Positions 1 through 9,441 of a stretch of 64,000 nt of DNA are shown here, in pieces; positions within the stretch are counted from its first letter, which is position 1; every line of letters starts with the position of its first letter. Below the pieces are notes generated by a model. The model saw nothing but the letters and a program-made list of their open reading frames with translations. It had not been told where the DNA came from and did no database searches. Source of the DNA: Cynocephalus volans (Eukaryota; Chordata; Mammalia; Dermoptera; Cynocephalidae). Location: NCBI RefSeq assembly GCF_027409185.1, contig NC_084462.1, positions 87,096,179 through 87,160,178 on the forward strand, read 5' to 3'. Made by a program: the position numbers and the translations under genes.

Positions 1-1190
1 TTTTTTTATTTCTAACATTTCCTTTTGACCATTTCTTAAGTTCCATCTTTGCTTACATTGTCTGTTTTCTTGCTTGTTTTCTACTTTTCTGTTAAAGCTA
101 TTAATGTACTAATCACAGTTTAACTTCACTATCTGATAATTCCTAAATCTGTGTTATATGTGAGTCTGACTGTGATGCCTGCTTTATCTCTTCAGAGTGT
201 TTTTTTTCTTGCCTTTTAGCATAACTTGTAGTTTTTTTGTTGGAAGCTGGGCATGATGTATCTGGTAACAGGAAATCAGGGATTCAGTTATTTATGTTAT
301 TATCTTATGTTAGTGGCCAGGAGCTGGGTTATGTTTGATGTAGCTGCACATGCCAGAGAGATCAGTTTTATTGCCCCCCTCATTTGTCTTCGGGTTTTTC
401 TAAGAACTCCTTTTTAGAGTCTGAGTCTTGCAGCTCTCTCAGTTGTAATTATATTCTACTATTATTATACTGGAGTGCTATTGATGTGGTGGGGAAAAGG
501 ATTCCATAATCTTAAGATCAAATCTCAAATCTCAAATTGTTTTTAGTGGGCCTGAATCCATGGGTTGTGAACTTCAGAGGCATTTCTTAGCCTTTTTTGT
601 TTGTTTGTTTCCTTCTTCTTATTCCCTTAAATGAGATAGGAAGGCTAAAAGGGATTAGAATTATCTAATTGCCCTCCCCCTAGGTCTGATAAGGCTCTGG
701 TAAAGTAGTTATCTTTGAGAGCACATCTATTATTATAGAGAACAAAACGCTCTGGGCATATTTTGAAATGGTTACTTTTCCCCTTTCCTGCCCAAAACAC
801 GAGGGAATATTTCTCCCATCTTTATCATGAGAACTAGATGAACTTCTGGGGGTAAAACCAAAAACAGCGTGGGGGTCCCCTAAGACCGGGCCCCAGGAGT
901 TTTAAATTCTCACACTGGCCCACTCTCCTCCTCCAGCAATTTGTCAATTACCTTTTTTTATCCTTTTGCTCCCAGAAAGCTGTGATTCTCTGTATTTGCC
1001 TGTCTCTTCAGTTTTTGGAATGGTGGGTTTCCTGTGCTCTCAGTTTTCTGATGGATCTAAGAAGAGTTGTTGAGTTCCATTTTGTTCAGCTTTTTTCTTA
1101 TGGAAAGGATGGAATTAGAGGTCTTTTTATGTCAGAGCTGAAGCTAGAAGTTTTGTGTTTTAATAAGCATGATAAACTATTTCTGTAACG
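1..1190. other. AT-rich intergenic DNA, probable old LINE remnant
   Basis: No gene is visible. Several phrases (for example the stretch around 860-1030 with a GGGGGTCCCCTAAGACC word and a later TGTATTTGCCTGTCTC word) look like a widespread ancient LINE-type interspersed repeat. I cannot assign the subfamily or orientation by eye. Confidence 0.3.
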
Positions 1191-1360
1191 AAAATTTTAG
1201 TACATCTTATGGTATAATTTACATAAAGTTATATTTGCATAAGTCATTGTTATGTACCTGAAGGGTACTTACATATTTGGACGCCACTGGAAGTTTTAGA
1301 TGAGACCCAGATGGAACTATGATGGTATTTTCTCCTTGAAAATTATGATGATGAGGAGGG

Positions 1361-1600
1361 TCATTTATTGAGTTCTTACTGTGTACTAGCACTTGGGTAA
1401 GCAATTTACATTGATTTATCTGTCTCAATCCCCAGAACAAACCTTTGAGGCATTATCTCTATTGCTAGAATAATAAATAAAAATCCCTGTTTTGCAGGTA
1501 AAGAAGTTGAGGCTTAGAGAAGTTAATATGACACACCAGTATAAGAATTCTAATTTACTTTGACTCCAGAGTTCACCATCTTATCCCTATATTATATTGT
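1361..1600 (+). repeat. MIR SINE remnant
   Basis: The sequence follows the MIR core from 'ttattgagttcttactgtgt' through a diverged 'tttgcaggtaaagaagttga' section equivalent to the usual 'gaggaaactgaggc' part. Strongly diverged, as expected for a mammal-wide element. Confidence 0.7.
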
Positions 1601-1639
1601 AAATATTATCCTGCAGATATTTAAATCCTATTCACAAGT

Positions 1640-1970
1640 TCCCATGAAGTCCCTGAGTGTCGGGCTCTTTTACCTGCCTGTAATCCTGCTGACTGGGCCA
1701 ATTGCTGGGCTTGGCTGGGTCTGGAGCTCACCCTCTAGCCTGTTCACAGACTGGATCACAAACCCTTCACACGCCAGCTGGATCCCCAGACCCCTCACAT
1801 GCCAGGCTGGGTCACCAGACCCCTCACACGCAGGTCTATGAGCTAGGTAACTGGCAAACGGGTCCTTGGAAGCCATAGGTTGGAGAGCATGGCCGCGTGT
1901 GGGGCTGATGCCCAAAGCAGATATCAGCCAAGGTGGCGGTGCTGTGTGGGCAGACTAACTCCATCCACCC
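1640..1970. repeat. LTR-like interspersed repeat, copy A
   Basis: A stretch at about 1749-1885, with repeated ACCAGACCCCTCACA words, matches another at about 23229-23350 in the same orientation. Internal near-repeats of the 'cagacccctcacatgccagg' unit occur in both. The family is probably retroviral but is not one I can name. Confidence 0.45.
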
Positions 1971-2087
1971 ATACACAATTTGGTTACAAGGAATGCACCG
2001 CACCACCCCCGACCGAATGGGCAGATGAGGGGCCTGATTAAATTATTCCATTTTCCCAACGCTGAGAAACATATATCCTGTGCATAT

Positions 2088-2158
2088 GAGGGTACTTTAA
2101 AAAGTTCGTGGAAAAATAGAATTAAAGATAATATGAATCTTTCCATGAACCTTTGTAT
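2088..2158 (+). mobile_element. Mariner-like palindromic MITE, left copy
   Basis: A roughly 70-bp imperfect palindrome: GGTACTTTAAAAAGTTCGTG on the left is mirrored by TTTCCATGAACCTTTGTA on the right. Such short inverted-repeat elements are typical of Tc1/mariner MITEs. A related copy in opposite orientation lies at 12237-12310. Confidence 0.55.
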
Positions 2159-2182
2159 ATCACTAGATGGATCTTTAGGCCC

Positions 2183-2605
2183 TGTTTTAGTCTGTTTTGT
2201 GTTGCTATAACAGAAATACCTGAGACTGGGTAATTTATAAAGGAAAGAGGTTTATTTGGCTTACAATTCTGGGACAGCTGTGTCTGGCATGGGCCTCAGG
2301 CTGCTTCTACTCATGGCAGAAAGTGGCAGGCAGCTGGTGGGTACAAGCAGATCACATGGTGACAGGAAGCAAGAGAGAGGAAGCAAGAGAGAGAGAGAGG
2401 AGGTGCCAGGGTCTTTTTAAGCAATGAGCTCTCACGGGAACTAATAGAGCGAGAACTCACTCATTAATCCCCCCTCTCCCAGGGAGAGCATTAATCCATT
2501 CATTAGGGATCCGCCCCCATGACTCAGTCAGTTTCCAACTCTGCCACATTGGAGATCAAATTTCCACATGAGTTTTGGAGAGGACAACACATCCAAACTC
2601 CATCA
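2183..2605 (-). repeat. MaLR LTR, downstream (3') copy
   Basis: 423 bp. Read on the minus strand it opens TGATGGAGTTTGGATG and ends ...GACTAAAACA, with AATAAACCTCTTTCC about 60 bp before the end, as in MST/MLT1-type LTRs. It is nearly collinear with 11355-11738 and with the solo LTR at 29046-29444. Confidence 0.85.
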
Positions 2606-2700
2606 TTCTGCCCCTGGCCCCCCAAAACTCATGTCACTCTCACATACAAAATACTATCCCAAAATTCTATCCCAACATTCCCAAAAGTCTTAGCTTGTTC
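2606..2700 (-). mobile_element. MaLR internal sequence, left piece
   Basis: This is the 3' end of the MaLR internal region, antisense to the plus strand. It is cut off by the ERV-F-like provirus at 2700 and resumes at 9769. Confidence 0.75.
2697..2700 (+). repeat. Provirus target-site duplication GTTC, left
   Basis: GTTC immediately precedes the 5' LTR and recurs immediately after the 3' LTR at 9765-9768. The length of 4 bp fits gammaretrovirus-like integration. Confidence 0.85.
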
Positions 2701-2945
2701 TGTAAGAACCCAAATGCCCCAAGGTATCACACCAAGGAATGTAAGAACCCAAATGCCCCAAGGGATCACACCCCGATCACATAAAGTCCTTCTCGGCCAC
2801 ACCCCATCATGGCGCTGGTTGCCCTTCTCTTCCGTACTCTCCTTCCCGCCAGCGCGAATCACACACCAATCAGCTCACCCCAAGCCCCATGCGGTATGCT
2901 AAGTAAGGATTGTATTTTAAGCCAATCAGCCTTCCCTAAAAGCCC

Positions 2946-2953
2946 TATATATA
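2946..2953 (+). promoter_or_regulatory. LTR TATA box with upstream CCAAT boxes
   Basis: TATATATA-type stretch 20-25 bp upstream of AATAAA, preceded by two CCAATCAG motifs at about 25 and 80 bp. The same layout is kept in the 3' LTR. This is the expected retroviral promoter; activity is unknown. Confidence 0.6.
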
Positions 2954-2971
2954 TGTGTGTGTGTGCCGCCT

Positions 2972-2977
2972 AATAAA
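2972..2977 (+). terminator. LTR polyadenylation signal
   Basis: AATAAA within the 5' LTR, matched by AATAAA at 9712-9717 in the 3' LTR. The short distance from the TATA box implies a very short R region. Confidence 0.7.
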
Positions 2978-3026
2978 CGAGCCCTCTCCGGTGGATCGTC
3001 AACTGTTGTCGACTCGTCCTTTCATT

Positions 3027-3044
3027 TGGTGCTGAAACCCAGGA
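3027..3044 (+). other. Primer binding site, tRNA-Phe type
   Basis: Eighteen bases starting TGGTGCTGAAACC, two bases after the LTR end. They complement the 3' end of tRNA-Phe except at two positions, and both mismatches are the C-to-T or G-to-A changes expected from CpG decay. This is the main basis for the ERV-F group call. Confidence 0.8.
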
Positions 3045-3794
3045 CGGAGCTTCTCTCGAGCGGGGACACTTTTTGGCGGGGACACTTTTTGGATCGCAGC
3101 GGCAACATCTTCCAAGTCGCCCCTCAGGGCTCCCTCGAGCTGTAACACTTTTCGAATCGCAGCGGCAGCACTTTCCAAGTCGCCCCTCGGGAACTCCATC
3201 CCGCCAGGACTGGCCTCCCTTCCACTGCTCACCATTGATGGTCCACCCTTGTCCATTCTTTTCGGTGCTGGCTCCTTCCACTCACCACCGGCTCATCATT
3301 AGGTAAGCCTCCTTTCCTAAAGGGCACCAGCCCTTTTTCAGGCTACCACAGGAAGTCTAGATCGTCTGGTAGCCCCTAACGCCCATACCCCACCCCACCA
3401 CGGTCTTCACGACCACCATAAATTCCCAAACTGTAATAGGTTCCAAAGCCCTGGTAAACTTTTCCTTTCATTTTTGGAGGTTAAAAGCCCCATTCTGTTC
3501 TCTCTTTCACCCTCCTGTCCACCACTCTCTTCTCTCCACTTTCCGGGTCCAGGACCCAACCAGAAATTCCTAGCGCTAGGTTTCCTTCAGGCACCGGGCT
3601 TTTGCCCTAGAGAAGTGAAGGTCTGAGTAACGACCCACACCTCCCTTCTCTCCTCCTGGTTTGTACCTGAACCTGCGGGACTGACGTGACCTACTGGGAC
3701 GCCCTCTAGGATCCCGCCTTTCCCAACCGGCTGAAGGATCTGTCTTATCACTAACCTCTGTCCTTTCTGTCTAAATTCCCATTAAGAGACCAGA
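3045..3794 (+). other. Provirus leader with tandem repeats and splice donor
   Basis: A 750-bp untranslated leader. A 16-bp unit (GGCGGGGACACTTTTT) is repeated at about 3074-3106, and a unit of about 45 bp (CACTTTT...CAAGTCGCCCCTC) occurs at about 3086-3127 and 3146-3189. A good splice donor, AG|GTAAGC, lies at 3302/3303 and is a candidate for the env message. Open frames on either strand here are repeats without coding signs. Confidence 0.6.
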
Positions 3795-4869
3795 ATGGGC
3801 GCTTCCTCCTCCTCCCTAGGGGACTCTCCACTTCAGTGCCTTCTGAAAAACCTCATCAACCTTTCCCTCAGGCCAGATATCAAGCCCAAAATCCTCACCA
3901 AATTCTGCACACAAGATTGGCCTTATTATCCTCTAGATAATCAGAACACATGGCCCCCTGAGGGCACACTAGATCCTAACATTCTACAAGACCTCTTTAA
4001 CTATTGCCAGCGCCTAAAAAAATGGAAGGAGATCCCCTACATCGAGGCTTTTCGCCTCTTGGCTCAGAACCCCTCCCTCTGCTCCTCCTGTGCTCCCTCT
4101 CAAGTCCTTTTAGCCTATAAACCCTCTTCACAGTCACCCCTCGATTCTTCCACCTTTGACCCTGCTGATGAACCCCCACCCTACCGACCTCCTCCTCCCC
4201 CAGTGCCTCCGGCGTCCGCTCCTCCTCCCCCGTCATCCGCGTCACCTTCTGCACCTCCTGCGCCATCCACTCCCCCGTCTTTACCCTCACCTACTCCTGA
4301 CCCACTAAGCCCCCATTTCACCCGTTCCCGAGGACCTCCCCCCACCCCTTTAACAGTCGCCCCACTACGTGAGGTAGCTGGGGCTGAAGGAGTAGGTAGG
4401 GTCCATGTTCCCTTTTCCCTAGCTGGCCTTACAGAATTAGAAAAAAGACTAGGCTCTTTCTCTACCGACCCTACCACCTACATTAAAGAATTCCAATGGA
4501 TCCTGCAGGCCTACAGCCTCACACATCATGACATCTTCATGCTCCTAGCCAATACCCTCCTCCCCGAGGAACGCCGCAGGGTCTGGGATACAGCCCAAAC
4601 CCATGCCACTGACACCCATCGTACCAATCCAGATCACCCGCCAGGCCCCCAAGCAGTCCCAGAACAGGAACCTAATTGGGATTATAACACAGCCCAGGGA
4701 ATCCAGGCTCGAGATCGTTTTGCCTCTTGCTTAATAATTGGTCTCAAAAAACTGGCTCCCAAGGTTGTCAATTTCCAAAAAATTCAAGAAATTGTCCAAA
4801 AAAAGGAGGAAACTCCCTCCGAGTTCCTTAATAGATTAACTCAGGCCTTTCAACAATACACTAACTTAG

Positions 4870-4980
4870 GGGCCGGCCCGTGGCTCACTCGGGAGAGTGC
4901 GGTGCTGATAACACCAAGGTCCCGGGTTCGGATCCCATATAGGGATGGCCGGTTCGCTCACTGGCTGAGCGTGGTGCTGA
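4870..4980 (+). mobile_element. tRNA-Ile-derived dimeric SINE inside gag
   Basis: It starts GGCCGGCCCGTGGCTCACTC and includes most of a second tRNA-like unit, but lacks the 3' end and poly(A). It is flanked by a perfect 19-bp duplication CAACAATACACTAACTTAG at 4851-4869 and 4981-4999. It is therefore younger than the provirus. It resembles colugo CYN SINEs. Confidence 0.88.
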
Positions 4981-5470
4981 CAACAATACACTAACTTAGA
5001 CCCCAACTCAGAAGACGGCCGGTGTGTCCTTATGACCTATTTCCTGGCCCAATCCTACCCCGACATTAAAACTAAACTTAAAAAATTAGAGCAGGGTCCT
5101 GCAACCCCTCAGACCGAAATCCTGTCAGTGGCCTTCAAGGTTTTTCATAATCGGGAGGAGGAAAAAGTGTCAAAAACAAAAGGCTGACCACGCCAACTTC
5201 CAGATGTTGGCCCGGCTTATCAAACCCCCCAGGCGCCCTCCCACAGCCTCCACCTCTAAGCCTCCACCTGGAGCCTGCTTTAAATGTAGAAAGGAAGGGC
5301 ATTGGGCAAAGGCTTGCCCCACCCCCAAGCCGCCCACCACTCCTTGTCCAAAATGCAAAAAGGGACATTGGGGATCTGATTGCCCCCTCACCCAAAGGGG
5401 TGAGGGACCAACTGCCCCACAGTCCCCCAAACCGCGGACACCACCTATGGTGGGCCTCGCTGAGGAGGAC

Positions 5471-5473
5471 TGA
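5471..5473 (+). other. In-frame UGA between gag and pro
   Basis: The nucleocapsid frame continues past this single UGA, without shift, into the protease frame up to the active-site frameshift at 5570. This matches the stop-readthrough layout of gammaretroviruses, where the stop is usually UAG. Whether UGA is ancestral or a later change cannot be told from one copy. Confidence 0.55.
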
Positions 5474-5890
5474 AGGAGCCTTGGGCCCTTCCCGACCATC
5501 TCTATAACAAAGCAAGAGCCCAGGGTATCCATGGTTGTGGACGGCCACCCAATATCTTTCCTCCTGGACCATTGGAGCCACCTTTTTGGTCTTAAAGGAA
5601 TATAAAGGCCCCACCACCTCCAGCAGCTCTCCTATAGTCGGGGTAGGAGGTAAACAAATCTTTCCCCAAAAAACCCCTCTTTTAACCTGCTGCCTTCAAG
5701 GCACTCAATCCGTTTTCTCCCATTCCTTTCTAGTCATGCCACAATGCCCCGTCCCCTTGTTGGGTCGGGACATTCTATCACGGCTTCAAGTCTCCTTTAC
5801 TTTGCCCCTGTCCTCTTCCTCTTCTCCCGTTTCCTTCCTCCTAGCACTAGTTCAAGCCCAAGATCCTACTAATTCCACCCCTCCAAAGAA
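5474..5890 (+). pseudogene. pro: Protease region with frameshift in the active site
   Basis: Upstream of the catalytic site the gag-compatible frame reads ...ISFLLD. One extra base within 5570-5573 then shifts the frame exactly where the DTG-type motif should be. From 5574 the protease flap and C-terminal region, ending near the LLGRDIL motif, read in the next frame. Retroviral aspartic protease processes Gag and Gag-Pol; this copy is dead. Confidence 0.8.
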
Positions 5891-6749
5891 GTCCTTACCC
5901 ATGCTAACGCACCCTGTTAACCCCACAGTTTGGGACACTGCCAGCCCCGCTCAGGCCCAGTGTTCCCCTGTACACATAAAACTAAAAGACCCCTCCAAAT
6001 ATATTTGTCAGGCTCAGTATCCATTAACCACAACAGCCCTAGCCCCATCATTCAGGCGCTCCCCTTTCAATACTCCCATACTCGCTGTAAAAAAACCTAA
6101 TGGCGCCTTTCGTCTCGTCCAAGATCTCCGCCTTGTTAACGCCGCTGTCATTCCCATTCACCCCCTTGTATCTATCAAAAGAGTTGGACCCCACTGTACG
6201 AGGCTGGGCACCCTAAGAGCCCTAGCAGCGGGGTAGTTACTGCATAAGGAGGCATCCAAATTAACATTTGGGGCACCTCTCACCATTCTCTCACCACATC
6301 ACCTTAAAGACCTCCTTACCTATAAGGCTTTCCAATCCCTCCCACCTTCCAGAATCCTAACCCTCCTATCCTCGTTTCTGGAAAATCCTGCACCCTATCC
6401 TTCACTACCTGCCCACCCCTAAATCCGGCTACCCTACTGCCTATACCAGATTCCCCCAACACCCCTTTGCACAGCTGCGTATAAAGCCTGCAAAATTTTA
6501 TACCTTACTGCTCTTCCATCACTGAGGGGCCCCTGTCTCACACTGATCTCACATGGTTCACGGATGCGTTCTCATTCAAAGAAGGAAACACTCATTACTC
6601 AGGGTATGCCATAGTCTCCCTTGATTAGGTTATAGAAGCCCAACCTTTACCCAAGGGTACTACCAACCAGTAGGCCAAACTTATCGCCGCCATGCGAGCC
6701 TGCGTTGTAGCTGAAGGAAGAACTCTTAACTTATACACTGACTCCAAAT
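5891..6749 (+). pseudogene. pol: Reverse transcriptase/RNase H remnant, core deleted
   Basis: The open frame to 6236 keeps the RT N-terminus (TPILAVKKPNGAFRLVQDLR). At about 6170 the sequence then jumps to connection-domain-like sequence (LTFGAPLTILSPHHLK, other frame, near 6260), so the palm with the catalytic Asp motif is missing, probably about 1 kb. RNase H is recognisable at about 6550-6760 (WFTD, later LYTDSKYVF) but carries several stops. Typical gammaretrovirus pol is about 3.5 kb; here pro-pol is about 2.5 kb. Confidence 0.82.
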
Positions 6750-7957
6750 ATGTCTTTCATATACTTCTCTCTCATGCCGCCATATAAAGAACGTGGTCTG
6801 CTTAACACCAAGGGTAACACAATCACCAACTCAGCTTTAATCTCCACATTAATTGAGGCATCCCATTTACCTTGTGAATTAGGAGTCATTCATTGCAGAT
6901 CCCACCAGAGGGACGATTCCCCAATCACTCGTGGGAATTGTAAGGCTGACCTTGCCGCACGCACTGTGGCAATGCACCCACAGACACAAAACCAACTTCC
7001 CATCCTTCCATACGGCTCCCAAGGTTCACAGACACCCTCTCAGCCCCAACCGCCTAATGATGATAAGTCCTCTCTCTTTCGCTTGCTCCATGACCTGTTT
7101 CACTCTAGCCCCCAAACTTTATCCCAGTTTTTACAAGCCTTCTTCTCAGTCACCCCATCTGACAAAGCCCTCTTACAAAAAATTTCCTCCTCATGCACAA
7201 TCTGCCAGCGTACCAATCCTAACACCCCTCTCAAACCTGGGCCATACCCCTCCCACCAGGCCAGAGGTCTCACACCCACGGCCGACTGGCAAGTCGATTT
7301 TACACACATGCCTTCCGTCCGGCACCTCAAATACCTCTTGGTGTTTGTTGATACCTTTTCAGGATGGGTAGAGGCATTCCCATCATCCAATAAAAAGGCC
7401 TCCACTGTAGCCCAGACTCTCCTTTCCCAAATCATCCCATGATTTGGGATGCCCACTTCCATTCAATCTGACAATGGACCTGAATTTACCGCCCAGATAA
7501 TGCAAAAAGTCTCCCAGTCACTCTCTCTCCCCTGGCACCTACATCGCCCTTACCGACCTCAGGCATCTGGAAAGGTAGAGAGAACCAACAGAACCTTACA
7601 GGACATACTAACTAAATTGTCTCTGGAATTACACCTTGATTGGGTCCATCTTCTACCTCTCGCTCTACTCAAGACCAGAGCTCTCCCAAAAAGGCCCTCC
7701 AATCTTTCCCCTTTGAAGTCATGTATGGTAGGCCCCTTCTACCCCCGGGGATCACAGCAACTGAAGGACCCATACCACCCACCATGGCCTTACCCTTGCT
7801 CTTCCACCTTGGCACCGAATTATGGAAGTACCAGGACTGGCTACTTCCAGATCCGTCACTTTCCAAAAATAACCTTTCACTCAGCCCAGGCCAATTAGTA
7901 TTCTATGTCCCAGTTAATCAAACAAGCCACCTGCCCCTACCTATGTTTTCTCTATGA
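6750..7957 (+). pseudogene. pol: Integrase remnant
   Basis: The zinc-binding HX3H...CX2C signature lies at about 7090-7206 (LLHDLFH, CTIC). The first catalytic Asp is in WQVDFTHM, the second in QSDNGPEF, and the Glu in GKVERTNRTL. One TGA at 7440-7442 interrupts the frame between the first and second Asp, and looks like CGA decay at a CpG. A second frameshift near 7675 moves the C-terminal part into another frame, which closes at 7957. Integrase inserts viral DNA; this copy is inactivated. Confidence 0.87.
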
Positions 7958-8325
7958 CCAAACTGCCGACCACTGTAAATGGTGGCCGGACACTTACGGA
8001 GGCTGCCCATATTGGTCCTGCAAGATCCATGACCCACTCATTGGTGTGGGCGGCAGGTTGTTTGCATTCAACAGCGGGACACAGCAATACTCTATGCCTC
8101 TCTATGCGGAAGTCTAGAAATTTCCCGAAAATACGTTCCTGTCGACAATCCAATGTCCCATGTCTCCACGGACATCTCACATCAGGAAGAACAACTTTCC
8201 TCTGCCCTAGAACAATCCTCTTCCTTTTCTGCTAGCCCCCCAGGGTCACCCATTTACACCTGGCAACAGATCATTTCTGAAACACTCATCTTTCTCTCTC
8301 TCTCCCGGAAATTGTTTTCTCTCAT
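7905..8325 (+). pseudogene. env: env surface subunit (SU) remnant
   Basis: An open stretch of 70 codons overlaps the end of pol and contains GGCPYWSC, an env SU type motif. After the stop at 8115-8117 the sequence changes frame repeatedly. Only about 650 bp precede the cleavage site, roughly half of a normal SU coding region, so large losses have occurred. No receptor-binding domain can be delimited. Confidence 0.7.
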
Positions 8326-9141
8326 GTGACCGCTCCTGGCGGCCATCCCCTTAAACGCTTCCCTTCCTCAACCATTTATAACCACACAGTTGCCCCACCA
8401 GGCTCTTTCTTCTGGTGCAATGGAACCCTCTCTACCTCCATCCTGCCTAATCTTACTGCCCCATGCCTTCTTGTCACCATCGTCCCTCAACTCACTCTGT
8501 ACACCAGTTCAGAACTGTTCCATCTTCTTCATCCCCCCTCAAGGCAAAAAAGGGCCGCCTTCCTCCCGATCATGGTTGGTATTTCCCTAACAACATCAGC
8601 GGTCGGAGCGGGCCTGTTGGGAGGAGCCTTAGGATGGGCGGTCAAAGACATCAATGCTAAACTTGAAGGGGCTCTGACTTCCACTGCCGAATCTCTTTCC
8701 TCTCTACAGAGACAGATCACCTCTTTAGCTCAGGTCACCCTCCAAAACCGTAGAGCACTAGACCTCCTCACCACAGAAAAAGGAGGTACTTGCATCTTCC
8801 TTGGGGAAGAATGCTGTTATTATATCAATGAATCCGGTCTAGTAGAAACAAACATCATCAAACTCACCGACTTAGCTTCCAGCCTACGAACCACATCCAG
8901 TTCTAACCCCTTTTCTTCTTTTATCTTAAACCCTATCCTAACTTGGATTTGGCCCATTTTGGGACCTCTAATCATTATCCTCATAACCTGCCTTTTCTTG
9001 CCCTGCATCATTAGGTTTCTTCAAACCCAAGTGGGAAAAATCTCTAATCAGGCCTTTAACCAGCTTTTGCTTAGAAACTACCAGCTTCTAAGTACCGATG
9101 AACCCGCCGCCTCATCTCGTGAGCGCCTCAGCCAATGCTGA
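8326..9141 (+). CDS. env: env SU C-terminus and complete TM subunit, open frame
   Basis: A 271-codon frame without lesions. It carries the SU tail, furin-type site RQKR (residues 73-76), hydrophobic fusion peptide (77-104), heptad region, immunosuppressive-type segment (139-156), the CX6CC motif (Cys156, Cys163, Cys164), a membrane segment (about 209-231) and a cytoplasmic tail of about 40 residues. The CX6CC arrangement marks gamma-type Env, where TM bonds to SU. It has no signal peptide, and upstream env is wrecked, so production of a surface protein is not expected. The first Met is simply the first in the frame. I consider it an env fragment rather than a domesticated gene. Confidence 0.75.
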   Translation: MTAPGGHPLKRFPSSTIYNHTVAPPGSFFWCNGTLSTSILPNLTAPCLLVTIVPQLTLYTSSELFHLLHPPSRQKRAAFLPIMVGISLTTSAVGAGLLGGALGWAVKDINAKLEGALTSTAESLSSLQRQITSLAQVTLQNRRALDLLTTEKGGTCIFLGEECCYYINESGLVETNIIKLTDLASSLRTTSSSNPFSSFILNPILTWIWPILGPLIIILITCLFLPCIIRFLQTQVGKISNQAFNQLLLRNYQLLSTDEPAASSRERLSQC

Positions 9142-9420
9142 AGAGACACCACCTTACAGAGGAAACGCATTCCTACACGCCCTTGCCACTGACGCCTGGC
9201 TGCTCCCTCCAGTCTCCAACTACGAACAATGGAACCGGTGCATATTCGACTTGTGGCTTCAAGGAACGTTTATGGACTTTTCCCCTTTTGAAATTACTTG
9301 TTTCTCCACCCTCCTTTGGGGTTTCATAATGGGTATTTATGTACCTTCCTCCCTTTGCCCCCCCCCACAACGCCCCAGTTCAGCAGGAAGTAGCTCGATG
9401 ACTTCAACGTCCCCTTTCCT

Positions 9421-9441
9421 AAAACAAGAAAAAGGGAGGAA
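9421..9441 (+). other. Polypurine tract
   Basis: A 21-base purine-dominated run ending AAAGGGAGGAA lies directly before the 3' LTR, where plus-strand priming would occur. Confidence 0.8.

Larger units (their letters stand above)
2701..3024 (+). repeat. Provirus 5' LTR
   Basis: 324 bp, TG...CA. U3 opens with a 39-bp direct duplication (2701-2739 and 2740-2777). CCAAT boxes lie at 2866-2870 and 2922-2926, a TATA-like stretch at 2946-2953, and AATAAA at 2972-2977. A GT run follows the TATA box. Confidence 0.93.
3795..5473 (+). pseudogene. gag: gag (MA-p12-CA-NC), disrupted by a SINE
   Basis: The first 352 codons are open from ATG at 3795. The N-terminus MGASSSSL fits myristoylation, PPPY lies at residues 127-130, and a Pro/Ser-rich region follows. 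Capsid begins near residue 205 and holds the major homology region near 330-352. A SINE (4870-4980) plus its 19-bp duplication shifts the frame by 130 bp. A further one-base slip in the A-rich run at about 5160-5168 changes frame again before nucleocapsid. Nucleocapsid (from about 5190) has knuckle CX2CX4HX4C and a second CX2CX3HX4C one residue short. The frame ends at UGA, 5471-5473. Gag builds the particle core; this copy cannot make the full polyprotein. Confidence 0.88.

Noticed and set aside
2970..3281. Minus-strand 103-codon frame in the provirus leader
   Set aside because: Explained by the duplicated leader units; no initiation context or motif.
3997..4477. Minus-strand frames opposite the gag proline-rich region
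   Set aside because: Complement of Pro/Ser-rich codons giving Gly/Glu-rich frames; no support.
5135..5617. 160-codon minus-strand frame over gag-pro
   Set aside because: Antisense shadow of the proline-rich nucleocapsid region; no coding features.
8326..9141. Env TM frame as a domesticated syncytin-like gene
   Set aside because: SU is largely lost and frameshifted, there is no signal peptide, and no evidence of selection can be seen from one copy.
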